Assembly (NCBI RefSeq): GCF_028476545.1
Contig: NW_026732290.1
Location: 92,501 to 156,500, forward strand
From: Physella acuta
Taxonomy: Eukaryota > Mollusca > Gastropoda > Physidae
Length of the DNA stretch: 64,000 bases
Direction: 5' to 3'
Shown here: one piece after another, positions 35,105-45,866 of the stretch
How positions within the stretch are numbered: position 1 is the first letter of the stretch
How the letters are laid out: each line of letters starts with the position of its first letter
Program-made: the position numbers and the translations under genes
The notes under the pieces: model-generated
What the model saw: the letters and a program-made list of their open reading frames with translations, nothing else
Databases searched by the model: none
What the model was told of the DNA's origin: nothing

Positions 35105-35108
<4 letters not shown>
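34389..35108 (-). repeat. 5' LTR of the Ty3/Gypsy element
   Basis: 720 bp, identical by eye to 28289-29008. It holds the TATA-like motif at 34791-34800 and AATAAA at 34552-34557. It drives transcription of the element on the minus strand. Confidence 0.95.

Positions 35109-35171
<63 letters not shown>
35109..35171. repeat. (TA)n tract, right side of the LTR element insertion
   Basis: 63 bp of pure TA that abuts the 5' LTR. Confidence 0.93.
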
Positions 35172-35175
<4 letters not shown>

Positions 35176-35880
35176 GAACGTTTAACCCACATAAAACTTC
35201 GATCCATTCCCTTTATTATAATAAGATTTCAGTTGCTCTGCGTTAGGATTATATATTTCCAGAAATATTTTTTTTAAATCGAATCTTCATGCAGGTTTAG
35301 TGACCTTACAATAATGGTCACATTATTCTCTATAAGACATGCTTAGAAACGTCTACCGATACAATGAAATCGCTAGCGTTTACTTTAAAAAAAGGCAATT
35401 AAACATTTTTAAAAACCCTTACATTATTACATGTGACTTTAGTAAGTGCATCGAGATGAAAACGAAATTGCATTTTTTTTAAATCTGCACTTCACTTTGA
35501 GCGATTTTTTTCTCATGTTTTAAAAGCAAAATGAAACAACTTTAACACACTTGAAATATTCTTTTCTAATCGAGGATTATTCTTTGTGAAATTTCATCTT
35601 TCTCAAGTTCCTTAACTCTTCATCAACGATGCTCTCCCTTAACATTTTTTTTAATATAAACCGTCGAATTGAAACAAACAGAAATCTCAACAAAAATAAT
35701 ATAAGCTGTTTTCAACAGAGTTAAGTTGCAATATCACATCATGCTTAGAATTTTACATAGATTTCCAGCACTCCATGCTGAATTGAATTTCACTTCGGAT
35801 TTTATCACAAATGATTTTGATTTTTTAATGAAGATTAGATAAAGCAAGACACATCGTTTTGAAAATCTAGGCTTAGTGCG
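35172..35880. other. AT-rich non-coding stretch
   Basis: Nothing recognised. Confidence 0.4.
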
Positions 35881-35884
35881 TTTT

Positions 35885-36350
35885 TAATATAAGAACTAGG
35901 CATGCTGCCCAGCTTCGCTTAGGCTTTCGAAAACATTGAGAATTTGAATGCTTAATTAATTCGCCCGAAGGTCGGTCTACGACCTCAAGAGTTATGAAGA
36001 GGTTCCTCCGTGGACATTTTTTTTTCGATTTATAGCTCATATAAGGCGCCGGTCAGTCGAGGTCAGTTTTGACCCCATCATCGTAGACTTTTCGGCCAAC
36101 CGGCCCCCGTGTTCTGTCGCCCCAAGGCAAGATCATGCCAAATTTGAAGCGCCTGCGGCGCCGGGAAGTGCCCTATCGGACACCCGACAATCTAGATCTA
36201 GAGCTAGATTCCTAAAAGAATTTTTTTTTTAAGTTTAGCCCGAGCATAATAAAAAAGAATACATTAACCAAGCTGACTTGCTGTGTCTCGAACCCGCACC
36301 ACCTGCGTGGTTTAATGTACACTAACATCTCCGCTATTTAGGCACCTTAT
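35885..36350 (-). mobile_element. possible retroposon with tRNA-like head
   Basis: A patch of higher GC and distinct style between AT-rich flanks: CATGCTGCCCAGCTTCGC, CGCCCGAAGGTCGGTCTACG, GATCATGCCAAATTTGAAGC. At its right end the minus strand reads TGGTGCGGGTTCGAGACAC, a B-box-like motif, with TTAGTGTACATTAAACCACG upstream. This fits an old minus-strand SINE or LINE piece, but no second copy is in the window. Confidence 0.35.
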
Positions 36351-37394
36351 AAAATACGGAGAATGAAAGACGTATTTTAAAATCTTAACTTACGCGAATA
36401 TGCCTATTCTTTCAAATTAATTTTTTATCCCAAATTAGCCAGTTCATAACAAAGATTTTGTATAAAATAAATAAGTCTTGAAATAGTTTAGTCCTAATAT
36501 AGAAATTTATTTTTGGAATTGATTTTAGAGAAGTTAGAGTCTAAATCTAGATCTTAGCGTCTACGTCTAGATCTAGTTATTGCGTAGATTTAGATTTAGA
36601 TTTAGTCTAGATCTAGAATCTCTAGATCTAGAATCCAAATACATAAAATAAATTTTATGAGTTTAGGCCGGAAAAATTGTATTGTATACATTTCATAGTG
36701 TACGTAGATCTAAATCAAATTTGAATGAAATAGTTCATTTCTTTTCATTCTAAACACGGCAGATGACGTCATTAGTTAATGTATAAGCAATAGTGACGTC
36801 ACAGTTTTATGCGTTTTTTTTCACATATATTAATGCTTTTCCGGTTGCATAAATAATACTGTTTCTCTATATTCGAATACGCCTTTATTTTTTATTTTTC
36901 TTCTTTAAATAATTATGTGGTTATACATTTAAAACATCTAACATATTTTTTTCAACAAAAGTCCGTAAAAAGTTCTCGATATATCGCTGCCGATTCTGAC
37001 GTGATGTCCGGCGAAAATTTTTTGCGGACAGAGAAAGAGAGAGAGAGAGAGAGATGTGCGAACGTAGGGATTTATATATTAGGATTTGTATTACAAAAGT
37101 TTTTAAAAAATCTAAATTTTATTTTTAATTCAATTTTTCCTAATGTTAGTTTGAAAAAGATATGACTCATTCATCTAATGTTTTTTCTTGTTTAAATTAA
37201 ACTAACATCGGCTAGTGTATAGTTTTTTTTAGTAAAATTTTCTTTTATAAACTGGGCTTTAGGAGCTTTTAAACGCTATTTAAATATATAATTAGGCACA
37301 AAAAGCAACCAAAAAATCCAATTTCGCAGAAATGGCATAAAATCGCACGTCCTTCAAAAAATCCGTTTCAATTTTAATCTTCATTAAATTTATC
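36351..37394. other. AT-rich stretch with TAGATCTAGA simple repeat
   Basis: 36530-36630 is a degenerate run of TCTAGATCTAGATTTAGATT-like words. A GAGAGA run lies at 37035-37054. No gene recognised. Confidence 0.4.
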
Positions 37395-37610
37395 CCTATA
37401 AAATGTCACCAGCATATAATGTCATAAGCATAGAATATCATAAGCATAGAATATCATCATCATATAATGTCACCAGCATAGAATGTCATAAGCATAAAAT
37501 ATCATCATCATATAATGTACCAGCATAGAATGTCACAAGCATAAAATATCATAATCATAAAATGTACCAGCATATAATGTCATTTGTATAACGTATTATC
37601 AGCATACATT
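37395..37610 (+). repeat. degenerate minisatellite around CATAAAATATCATCATC
   Basis: AGCATAGAATGTCATAAG, CATAAAATATCATCATC and ATATAATGTCACC alternate with irregular spacing of 17-24 bp. Confidence 0.75.
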
Positions 37611-38928
37611 TATATCAGTATAGAAACACAGCATAGTTTTCATCAACGTGAAAGTTCATCTTCATTTAGCTTTAGCTTTATCAAACATCACCGTCATCAA
37701 ACATCATTCCAAAAAACATCATCTTTATGAACCATCAATCTAATCAAACATCATCTTTATCAAACGTAATGCCCATTACTCCAGCTAATCAGTCATAGTC
37801 CCTCGGACCATTCTAAATGTCATTGTACTCTCAACCAACATGCCTTAGAACTTTGTGAACATTTTCCTTAAGCTTTTTCCAGTGTTAAATCTTCATCCAC
37901 AGTTAAATATCCTAGTTCAATATTTGCTGTATTTATCTAAAAATGTAAATCCAATGTGGCGTAGCTAGGGTTGGTGGAGGACGGGGATTTTTCAGATATC
38001 CAATTTATTTACCTACTCAGTTGTTGGCTGAATTAAAATAATTAAACTATGTTTTAATTACATATTAACTGAAAATATTTAACCACATTTTAATACGGTA
38101 AACTATGTTTGAATTACATATTTACTGAAATTATGTAACCGCATTTTAATACGGTAAACCAACGAATTTTCAGGGTGCCTATTTATTTACATTTTTGATT
38201 GCTCAATTATGTCCATATTAAAAATAATTGAACTGTATTTTAGTAACACATTTACTGGAAAAAATGAAACCATATTTTCAGTTCGGTTCTATGTTCAGTG
38301 TACCGCGATTCTTAGCTATTACATTGCTTACCGCTGGCTGTATAAAAATAATTAACTGCACTTTTAAATACGTGTTTCTTCTAATTTATGTTCAAATACA
38401 AAAAAAAAAAAAATAAATAAATAAATAAATAAAAACTTTTAATAGAATGATAATTACATGTTTACAGAAAATAACCAGATTTTTTTTTAGAACGTTACAA
38501 GTTCCAGCGGGCGGTCATATTTAACTGCTCACTGGCTGTATTAAAATAATTAAACGCACTTTGAATTAACTTGTGGACAGAAAATATTATTAATTTTAGT
38601 ACGTTCCTAGTTCTATGTACGCAGGTATTCGCGGTCGCGCCTCTTCAGAATACAACATTTTAAAGTTTCGTAGCTCAGGTAAACCCTAGCATCAAAGACA
38701 AGCCTCTTCGTCCATTCTTTAATCCGTTAATTAAACTAATTAATTAGCTCAAGTTGTTTTTTTGTTTGACGTCAAGGGTTATAAGTAATTGAGTAAAGCT
38801 TTCAGCATTTACAAGGGCTTAACGTCAGATTGATGCTGATTGGTTAAGGTTAATCACGTGGTTTTAAACGAAAGTATGTTATTACACAAGCCACTTCGAG
38901 GTAGGTAAATATTTGTGTTCATTTAGAC
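37611..38928. other. AT-rich stretch with degenerate ~64-bp repeats
   Basis: 38010-38160 has two similar units (AATTAAACTATGTTTTAATT and GTAAACTATGTTTGAATT followed by ACATAT.TTACTGAAA). Weaker echoes continue to about 38600 (TTACTGGAAAAAAT, TTACAGAAAATAAC). GTGGCGTAGCTAGGG at 37959 resembles the left end of the GGCGTAGCG elements without a right end. Confidence 0.4.
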
Positions 38929-39129
38929 CAGTGGTTCTTAAACTGGGTTCAATCGAACCCCAGGGGTTTGGTGAGTTAATCTCAGGGGGTTCGGCGGAGG
39001 TAAAGACACACAACCGACTCAATAATTCACGATCGAAATTGGTCAGTGGGGACGATACCTATAATCATTTGGCGAATGAATTTATGAAATTGTTGGATTC
39101 TGTACCTCCAAAAAGGTTAAGAACCACTG
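38929..39129 (+). mobile_element. SPIN-like hAT MITE, copy 1
   Basis: Begins CAGTGGTTCTTAAACTGGGT with the palindrome-like GGTTCAATCGAACCCCAGG, then TTCGGCGGAGGT, ACCGACTCA, GTGGGGACGATA, GGCGAATGAATTTATG, GGATTCTGTACCTCC, ending AAAGGTTAAGAACCACTG. The first and last 12-15 bases are inverted repeats. From memory these ends and the GAACCCC/CGGCGGAGGT blocks match the SPIN ('Space Invader') hAT group. Flanking octamers ATTTAGAC and TTTTAAAG match only at 5 of 8, as in an old copy. Overlapping frames are not genes. Confidence 0.82.
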
Positions 39130-39214
39130 TTTTAAAGCAAAATAAGTTTAATTAACTGAGTTCTTATTCGATCTTAGCTATGGCTAGTCTTGTCTAATAT
39201 ATAATTTAATTATT

Positions 39215-39314
39215 TCATCTCCCTCTCTCTATTTAGATATGCTTCTCTTCCGTTTTTAATCTTTCTTTTTCTTTTTTCTCTTTTTCTTTCCCTTTCCCTT
39301 TCCCTTTCCTTTTC

Positions 39315-39356
<42 letters not shown>

Positions 39357-39380
39357 CCTCCCTCGCTCTCTCTCTAAATA
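39215..39380. repeat. pyrimidine-rich simple repeat
   Basis: TTTCCC units grading into (CT)n. The minus-strand frame of Arg-Glu repeats is an artefact. Confidence 0.92.
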
Positions 39381-39524
39381 TTGTCTGTTACTTCTGAGTA
39401 ACACCATTTAGGGGGGTAACATCAAGACAAAATAAATTGCAAGTTTTATGGAATAAACATGCTTTTTGCCAGTTCAATGAAAGGTTAATTAGAGTTAAAA
39501 AGTATTTTAAGAACATACTTAAGA

Positions 39525-39745
39525 TCCCGACGAGGGAGAGTTGGGTGACACCATGACGTAATCGCAAGCCATAGAGAAAACAATGCTAACAACGACTATA
39601 GATAAACATTATTAGTATTACATGTGAGCACTTTACAGCTTTTACTGGGGAGGGGGGGGTGACACAAACTGCAAAATTTACACAGAAAAATAAGGGGGCG
39701 GGTGACACCATGAGGTCCCGCACCAGGGTGACACCCGACCTAGCG
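39525..39745 (-). mobile_element. degraded GTGTCACCC-family element, reverse orientation
   Basis: On the minus strand: AGGTCGGGTGTCACCCTGGT, CATGGTGTCACCCG..CCCCCTTA, GTGTCACCCCCCCC, and at the far end ATGGTGTCACCCAACTC. It follows the order of 47973-48200. The outer GGCGTAGCG ends are only partly preserved (CTAGCGACTT). It abuts a TA array. Confidence 0.6.
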
Positions 39746-39751
39746 ACTTCC

Positions 39752-39755
<4 letters not shown>

Positions 39756-39811
<56 letters not shown>

Positions 39812-39832
39812 GTATGTATACACACGCACACG

Positions 39833-39920
<88 letters not shown>
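39756..39920. repeat. (TA)n array with TATG and CA centre
   Basis: Two pure TA tracts either side of ATGTATGTATG and ACACACGCACA. Confidence 0.95.
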
Positions 39921-39923
<3 letters not shown>

Positions 39924-41275
39924 ACTTCCACAGCACATCCGCTATATTGTAAATAGCTGCATATTTTAGTACTGCAACATCTGCAAATATTTTATGTATC
40001 TGCACAATCTCTTTCAACAATATCTACAATAAATCACTTTTTATAACTGCAACACAATCTAGTCCTGTCAAAAAATCTGCATACCAACTCAACAATCTAC
40101 GGCTGCAAAAACAATTTGACGACCCGATGGTGAAACGTATGCCATATTTATCTCCACAACGTCAAAACAAAATCCAAAAATTCTGAACAGCCGTCAGACC
40201 CGACTCCAGCAATAAGCGACCTCGCGTCTAAAAATAGCCTACGCCCGTATGGCATCTGACATCATGAAAGGGTGGGGGGTGGCGGGCTGTTAACAAAACA
40301 GAGCAGTTATAAGGTCAACGCCCTGCGTGGGTCTGGCATCATGAAGATGTAGAAGGTCTACAGAGAAACCTAGACCGTTCTCAGATGGACGATGATGGAT
40401 CAGCACTCGCTGGGAGGACAAGATAGTCGCGAGTATCGGATTTATCGCCCCTGGCCTGGTCAGCGTTGATCAGATAACAAGAGTGGCCTCCCTGCCTGCG
40501 TGGATTATTTCCCCTTTCTGCGAACAGCTTTACTGAATCCGGTCGTGTTGATTATCTTAAAGTTCAGAGGAGAACGGTGGGGGTGATGGGGGTGGGGGTA
40601 AATTTGATGGGTTTAAAAGCCCCATCATGGACAGCTTCCTGTTGAGGCGAGTACTATTTTTAAGACCTAGAGCCGAGGTATATCGCGATAAAATATAGCT
40701 ACGCTACTGTGAGCAGCATTCTACGGCTTACAGCAGGTAGGTAGGTAGGTAGGTAGATCATTAATGTTTACTGGCCCGTGAACATTATCAAGCTTGATAA
40801 GTGTAAGAACACATAGGCCTGTGCCCCCCCCCCCCTATCCACAACATTAATTTATCTACATAAGTCATTACTATAGACATAATATGTATAATAATAAACA
40901 CAATCACATACACCTAAGAAAAATAAGTATGGATATACAGATGCACATATACACACAGCCATACAAACCCCCGTATGCACACAATAACGCAAACACGTAC
41001 ACAGATACACAATTATAGGCACATAAATGCATATGCATGTACAAGAACGCCCACACACAAACACACACCGACTCACACACACACACACAAATATATACAT
41101 ATGTTTGTATGTGTACACATACCTATGCACCTATATGTAAAAATGCACGTAACAGTACACAGAAGTACATCTACACGTAAACACACAACCACACCCACAC
41201 GCACATGTACTTAACTGAACTCCATTGAAAAAATCATCGTGTAACCCCTTTACTCGCAAATTTTACTTATGCTAT
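39921..41275. other. non-coding stretch with one complex patch
   Basis: 40300-40560 is of moderate GC, non-repetitive, with CAGCGTTGATCAGATAACAA (GATA-type motif). A short GTAGGTAGGTAG run lies at 40736-40756, a poly-C run at 40827-40839, and a degenerate CA/CATA tract runs from 40900 to 41210. No gene recognised. Confidence 0.35.
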
Positions 41276-41402
41276 TGGTCGGTGTGGTCGGAAGGTAGAG
41301 CTTACGACTGCTGACACGAACGTCTCGAGTTTGGATCCCCGCGGTTCGAGTCTGTATGTTGTCCCTTAGTCCACCCAGCTCTGATGGGTACCAGACTCAT
41401 AA
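41276..41402 (+). mobile_element. tRNA-derived SINE copy 7 (3'-truncated)
   Basis: GGTCGGTGTGGTCGGAAGGT, AGAGCTTACGACTGCTGACA, a B-box region GGTTCGAGTCTG, then GTCCACCCAGCTCTGATGGG. It stops before the GGCGGCTGGGCATAGTG body and runs into the minisatellite. Confidence 0.8.
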
Positions 41403-41650
41403 CTTCACTATCTCATTTCTTACTAAAATTCAACTACCGAATTTCTCTCCCAAGTGCCACTATCTAATTTCTCACTTAAGTGCCACTACCTAATTTCTCA
41501 TTAAAATGACACTACCTAATTCCTAACTAAATAGCCACTACCTAAATTCTCACTAAAGTGCTACTATCTACTTTCTCACTAAAGTGCCACTACCTAATTT
41601 CTCACCAAATTACCACTACCCAATTTCTCACCAAAGTGCCACTACCACAG
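41403..41650 (+). repeat. 26-bp minisatellite, about nine copies
   Basis: Unit CACTACCTAATTTCTCAC + TAAAGTGC with point differences. It starts where the SINE is cut off, so the array has replaced the SINE's 3' half or broken it. Confidence 0.9.
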
Positions 41651-42084
41651 ACACTCAGAACACCCAGTCAACAACTGGACTACGGTCACTCGAGAAACGT
41701 CTAGAATTTCAGCTCAAATGACCACCTAATTGTACCCCTCAGGCACCAGTCTCCCCGTCCTCTGCAGACACACAAAAAAAAGGTCCGAGAGGCGTTGGAA
41801 TTTTAGTTCCCAGCTAGTAAGGTTTAGGGCTTATGGCTAATCAGTGGAAACACTGGAACTGTTCTGACAGGGTTGTCATATTTCTAGAACCTGACGTCAC
41901 GTATGTTCCTTAGGTTTTTCGTTTCTTTTGTATGCAGTCGTTCATCTATAGTATCAACATATAAGTTTTTTTTTTTGGGGTTGTGCCCTTTTATTCCCAA
42001 TTGCTTCTATGTCTTACTTTCATCCAATGTATTTTATGTCTAAAGTTTAAAAAAAGAAGCACTGTTTATTTTATTTAATACATT
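41651..42084. other. non-coding stretch
   Basis: No gene or element recognised. Confidence 0.35.
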
Positions 42085-42640
42085 TTCTTACTTGTAGCCT
42101 ACTTTCATTCATTTAAGATGGTTTACTTATACATAGATCTAATACAAAACGTCTAAATATTAAAAAAAATAAATATAAAAAAACACCTGAAAATGCCAAT
42201 GTGTAATTAAATGATAATTCAAGGGATTTTTTTTTCATCGGCGTGATGGGCGGGGGGGGGGGGGGTGATTATGGTTTTTAAGTAGAGCTGAAATAAATTT
42301 GGGATTACAGAGAATTAAAAAGCTACACATTTTAAGCAAACGGGAAAGTTATGTTATTGCAATGAGACACAGCAAATCAAACATTCTTCCCTTTAAAACA
42401 TCTTAATCTATAGCAGTCCTCAGTTTTTATTTTTATTTTTTTATTTTTAATTCAATTGTTTTAAACATTTAAATCAGTAATAATAATTTATTTGATAGTT
42501 TTACACAGCATCAAAGACATGAACATCAATTGCACATGTAATTATTATATTAATCAAATGGAGACAATACAATTGTATAAGAACTAGCACTAGACTAAAA
42601 TAATGTATGCTAACTCAGTCTCAATTTAAGGGTTACAAAC
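42085..42640 (+). repeat. dispersed repeat copy B
   Basis: Collinear with 14660-15240 (shared blocks listed there), but without the 109-bp internal duplication. The right part (AATTCAATTGTTTTAAACAT onward) is closer to 15850-16030 than to 15000-15230, so the family has at least two subtypes. No frame or terminal repeat was found. Confidence 0.8.
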
Positions 42641-42704
42641 ATACATATTACACATAGTGAAGAGATTGACTTAGATTGAGTTCTTAAAATTTTTAAAATG
42701 TTTA

Positions 42705-43965
42705 ATTGTTAAATAGAACTACGGTATTTCTGTTTATAATTAAAATGAAATTTTCGCTATAGCTATATTTATATAAGGTGTAAACATTTTATTATTCTTA
42801 ATTTCTTAATGAAACTCAAAAAAGTCAAATATAATAAATATGTTACGTTTATTTAATTCTTCACATTGTTTTATTTTTAAAAAGTTTATTTATCTATGAG
42901 TTGCCTCCCATATTACAAAACTGATGTTGATGTTTTTGTAAGGAATGTATTGCATTTAGTTCCGGCAAAGTGGCCTATTACAAAAAGCGGTAATTTACTT
43001 GAAATCTCTACTTTGATTACCTTAGAAATAAAACATACATATTTTCTAAACGATTATTTAATAGTCTTAACGGTTATATCAGGGGCGGAACTACCATACC
43101 CCGCAATGCAAAAAGGGTTGGAGGGGGGAGTGGGTGTAGGGGGTGACAGGCCGTTTAAGTGTCCGAAATCCGACAAAATATTAATTATTTTTCCTAGCAT
43201 CTTGACACTGGTTTTACTTGCTTCAACCCCACAGAAATATTTTACTTTATAATCTCTATGCCAAAACAGTCTAAAGAGACTTTGTACATACTTAACATCT
43301 GTAGACACCATACAACTACCTCCATGGACGCCACACATACCTCGCAGATATAGACACCACATACACGGTGTATGTCCTGATTAGGCTTAGTCGGCCTGAC
43401 CTGTGATATCATACCTGACAACTCCAGCCTATAGGGCTTGTAAGTCTCTTTACTTCTCTTACTTAAAATTTGAAATCTCGTCAGCCAGGGTCAGGTGAAT
43501 TCTCAAACTATCATTATCAGTTTTTACGATTTTAAATAACTTAACAATAGCGAAAGTAACTTTTATTTATTTTTTTACCGATTTAATAAATAAAATAACA
43601 ATTGCTTTGATTTATACTAGCTGACTGGTATGATAAGAAGTTGGTGACCTACTTACAAGCCCTATAAGGAAGTGTGTTTGACACGCAAAGAAATTATTGC
43701 ATTACACTAACTACTTGCAACGTCTAACTAGAGAAGATGAATTCGAAATATTGGTACCTGATAGAGGTTGATTGCTAATGCTGTTTTTTGTGGGCCTAGA
43801 CTAAGTAGCTTCCATTATGTGATTTTAGCGCTCTTCGACAAAACTTGTGTTATACATTACACAAATTATCTGATGTTTGTCCCATTTAAGGGATCCAAAA
43901 TTATTCCTTAATTTGATACTAAAATAATGAGTGAATACATTTTTAAAAAAAATAGATTTATTAGT
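42705..43965 (+). repeat. tandem ~1.04-kb repeat, unit 1
   Basis: Collinear with 43966-46263 after removing insertions. Shared blocks include TTCCGGCAAAGTGGCCTATT, GATTACCTTAGAAATAAAAC, ATATCAGGGGCG.AACTACC, GGCCGTTTAAGTGTCCGAAA, TCCATGGACGCCACACATAC, TGTCCTGATTAGGCTTAGTC and TTGTCCCATTTAA.GGGATCC. The net unit is about 1,030 bp once the 43434-43662 element is removed. Its function is unknown and no frame is conserved between units. Confidence 0.88.
43434..43662. mobile_element. DNA transposon with GGGCTTGTAAGT inverted repeats, TATA target duplication
   Basis: Begins GGGCTTGTAAGTCTCTTTA and ends GGTGACCTACTTACAAGCCC: a 12-bp perfect terminal inverted repeat. TATA flanks both ends. Tandem unit 2 has a single TATA at the same place (GCCTATAAAAAAGTG near 44689), so the element's borders and its 4-bp (or TA) duplication are confirmed by an empty site. 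It is 229 bp and non-coding. Relatives are at 49807-50043 and 55002-55089. TA/TATA targeting suggests Tc1/mariner-like or PIF-like mobilisation. Confidence 0.88.
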
Positions 43966-45149
43966 CAAAAAATAGTTAAAGTATTTGTATTTCTAATATA
44001 AAAGTAGCTTCTTCGCTACAATTATATTTTTATAAATATGTACACATTTTCTTATTTTATGTTTATAAATACAATTTATTATATTTATTATAGCCAATAT
44101 TGTAAATTTATTAAAGATCTTACATTATTTTACTTTAATATATTTCATTTAGTTATGAGTTATGCCCCATGTTTCAAAATTAATGTTAATATTTATTACA
44201 AATTGTTCCGGCAAAGTGGCCTATTACATAAAGCGGTAATTTACTTGAAACATGTGCTTTGATTACCTTAGAAATAAAACATACATGTTTTTCTAAACAA
44301 TTTTTTAATAGTCTTAACGATTATATCAGGGGCGAAACTACCATACCACTGGACCCCGCAATGCAAACGCGAGGAGGGGGGGGGGGGGCCGGGGGGGGGG
44401 GGGGGAAGAGGCCGTTTAAGTGTCCGAAATCCGACAAAAAAAAATTTTCTAGCATCTTGACAGTGGTTTTACTTGCTTCAATCTTATAGAAATATTTTAC
44501 TTTATAATCTCTATGCCCAAACTATCTAAACAGACTTTGTATTTACTGAACATCTGTAGACACCATACAACTACCTCCATGGACGCCACACATACCCGGC
44601 AGATATAGACACCACATACACTGTTTATGTCCTGATTAGGCTTAGTCGGCCTGACCTGTGATATCATACCTGACAACTCCAGCCTATAAAAAAGTGTCCT
44701 TAACACGCAAAGAGATGATGAAATTATTGTATTACACTAACTACTTGCAACATCTAACTAGATAAGATGAACTCGAAATATTGGTACCTGATATAAGTTG
44801 ATCGCTAATACCGTTATTTTTTTGGCCAAGAATAATTAGCTTTCATTTTGTGTCTTTTTGGCGCATTTGGACAAAACTTGTCTAATGACACGTCACAGCA
44901 GCGGTTAGCAACCTGCGGTTCGCGAGCCGCATGCGGCTCTTTTGATGTCAAGATGCGGCTCTCCAGCTCCTTGCACAAATATTAATAGTGATATTATTTC
45001 ATTTTCAAAACTCATACAAACATTATAATGTAAAGAAACGCAAGTTTAAACAGAAGAAAAAACTCATCAGAGAGCAGTGAGAATAGGTGCAGTAGAAAGT
45101 ATACGGACAGCTGACAGCCGCTTGAGCATCAGGCCCAGCCCCACAGCCA

Positions 45150-45287
45150 TGTGCTTTGATTACCTTAGAAATAAAACATACATGTATTTCTAAACAATTA
45201 TTTAATAGTATTAACGATTATATCAGGGGCGAAACTACCATACCACTGGATCCCGCAATCCAAACGCGAGGAGGGGGGGGGGGGGAA
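45150..45287 (+). repeat. tandem-unit fragment inside the hAT element
   Basis: Nearly identical to 44246-44395: TGTGCTTTGATTACCTTAG, AAATAAAACATACATG, TATCAGGGGCGAAACTACC, CAAACGCGAGGAGG and a poly-G run, where the match stops. It may have been copied into the hAT by gap repair or be a mobile piece in its own right. Confidence 0.85.
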
Positions 45288-45539
45288 TTCAATGCTTGCC
45301 ACAGCACAAGGCCGACGTTTTCGAATATCATTAAATGGGGAATGTTATTTTATTCAGAATGTATTTCCCTATCCGTCAGTAATCATTAATTTGACGTGAA
45401 TTATGTAGTATTTTAGTTAAACATGGTGAGGGGTGGAAGCAGGCGTTGTAACTGAAATAGCAATGTAAACAGAAAGTGATATTTCAACGCCAAGGGTAGA
45501 CAAAAGTACAGAATATAGTCCAAGTAAAGACAGAACAGT

Positions 45540-45866
45540 CAGAACCCAGACGGGATCCGAACCTACCATTCCACACGGCACCAAATCGCCTCGCCCTCTG
45601 TTTACATTGCTAGTTTCTTAGTTATAAGCTTCCTACTGTTGAGCCGGGTACTGGGCGGTACTGGGCGGTGGGGTACGAGTTTACCCTGGGCTCTGTGGGG
45701 TGGAAGATAAGCCTGGTGAGAATCGAAGGACAGAGGCGACCGATACACGGTAATCAAACCGATACCCAAGCCACTTAGTCGGAGTTTGCCGTGTTGAGGT
45801 CTGGACGGCTAATGGAAGACACCTCCTGAGCCGGTCATATCCGTAAAAAAGTAAAAAAAAAAAAGT
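45540..45866. mobile_element. possible SINE-like retroposons inside the hAT element
   Basis: On the minus strand GGCGAGGCGATTTGGTGC and GGTTCGGATCCCG (45540-45600) look like tRNA A and B boxes. On the plus strand GACACCTCCTGAGCCGGTCA is followed by TCCGTAAAAAAGT and an A-run to 45866, like a SINE tail also echoed at 9780-9815. Class uncertain. Confidence 0.35.

Larger units (their letters stand above)
28289..35108 (-). mobile_element. Ty3/Gypsy (Metaviridae) LTR retrotransposon, young and close to whole
   Basis: A 6,820-bp element read on the minus strand: 5' LTR (34389-35108), primer-binding site, leader, gag, protease, reverse transcriptase, RNase H, integrase, polypurine tract and 3' LTR (28289-29008). 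RT before integrase is the Ty3/Gypsy order. A tRNA-Ser-like primer-binding site TGGCGTTGTCGGCAGGAT lies two bases inside the 5' LTR, and a purine-rich AGCAGGGGTGGA abuts the 3' LTR (29009-29020). Both LTRs read as identical over 720 bp, so insertion was very recent. It appears close to whole, with perhaps one or two interruptions between its coding parts that could equally be the frame change many members use for Gag-Pol expression. There is no envelope-like frame. Clade within Ty3/Gypsy is not assigned. Confidence 0.96.

Noticed and set aside
38913-39155. 80-codon frame as a host gene
   Set aside because: It reads across a SPIN-like MITE including both terminal repeats.
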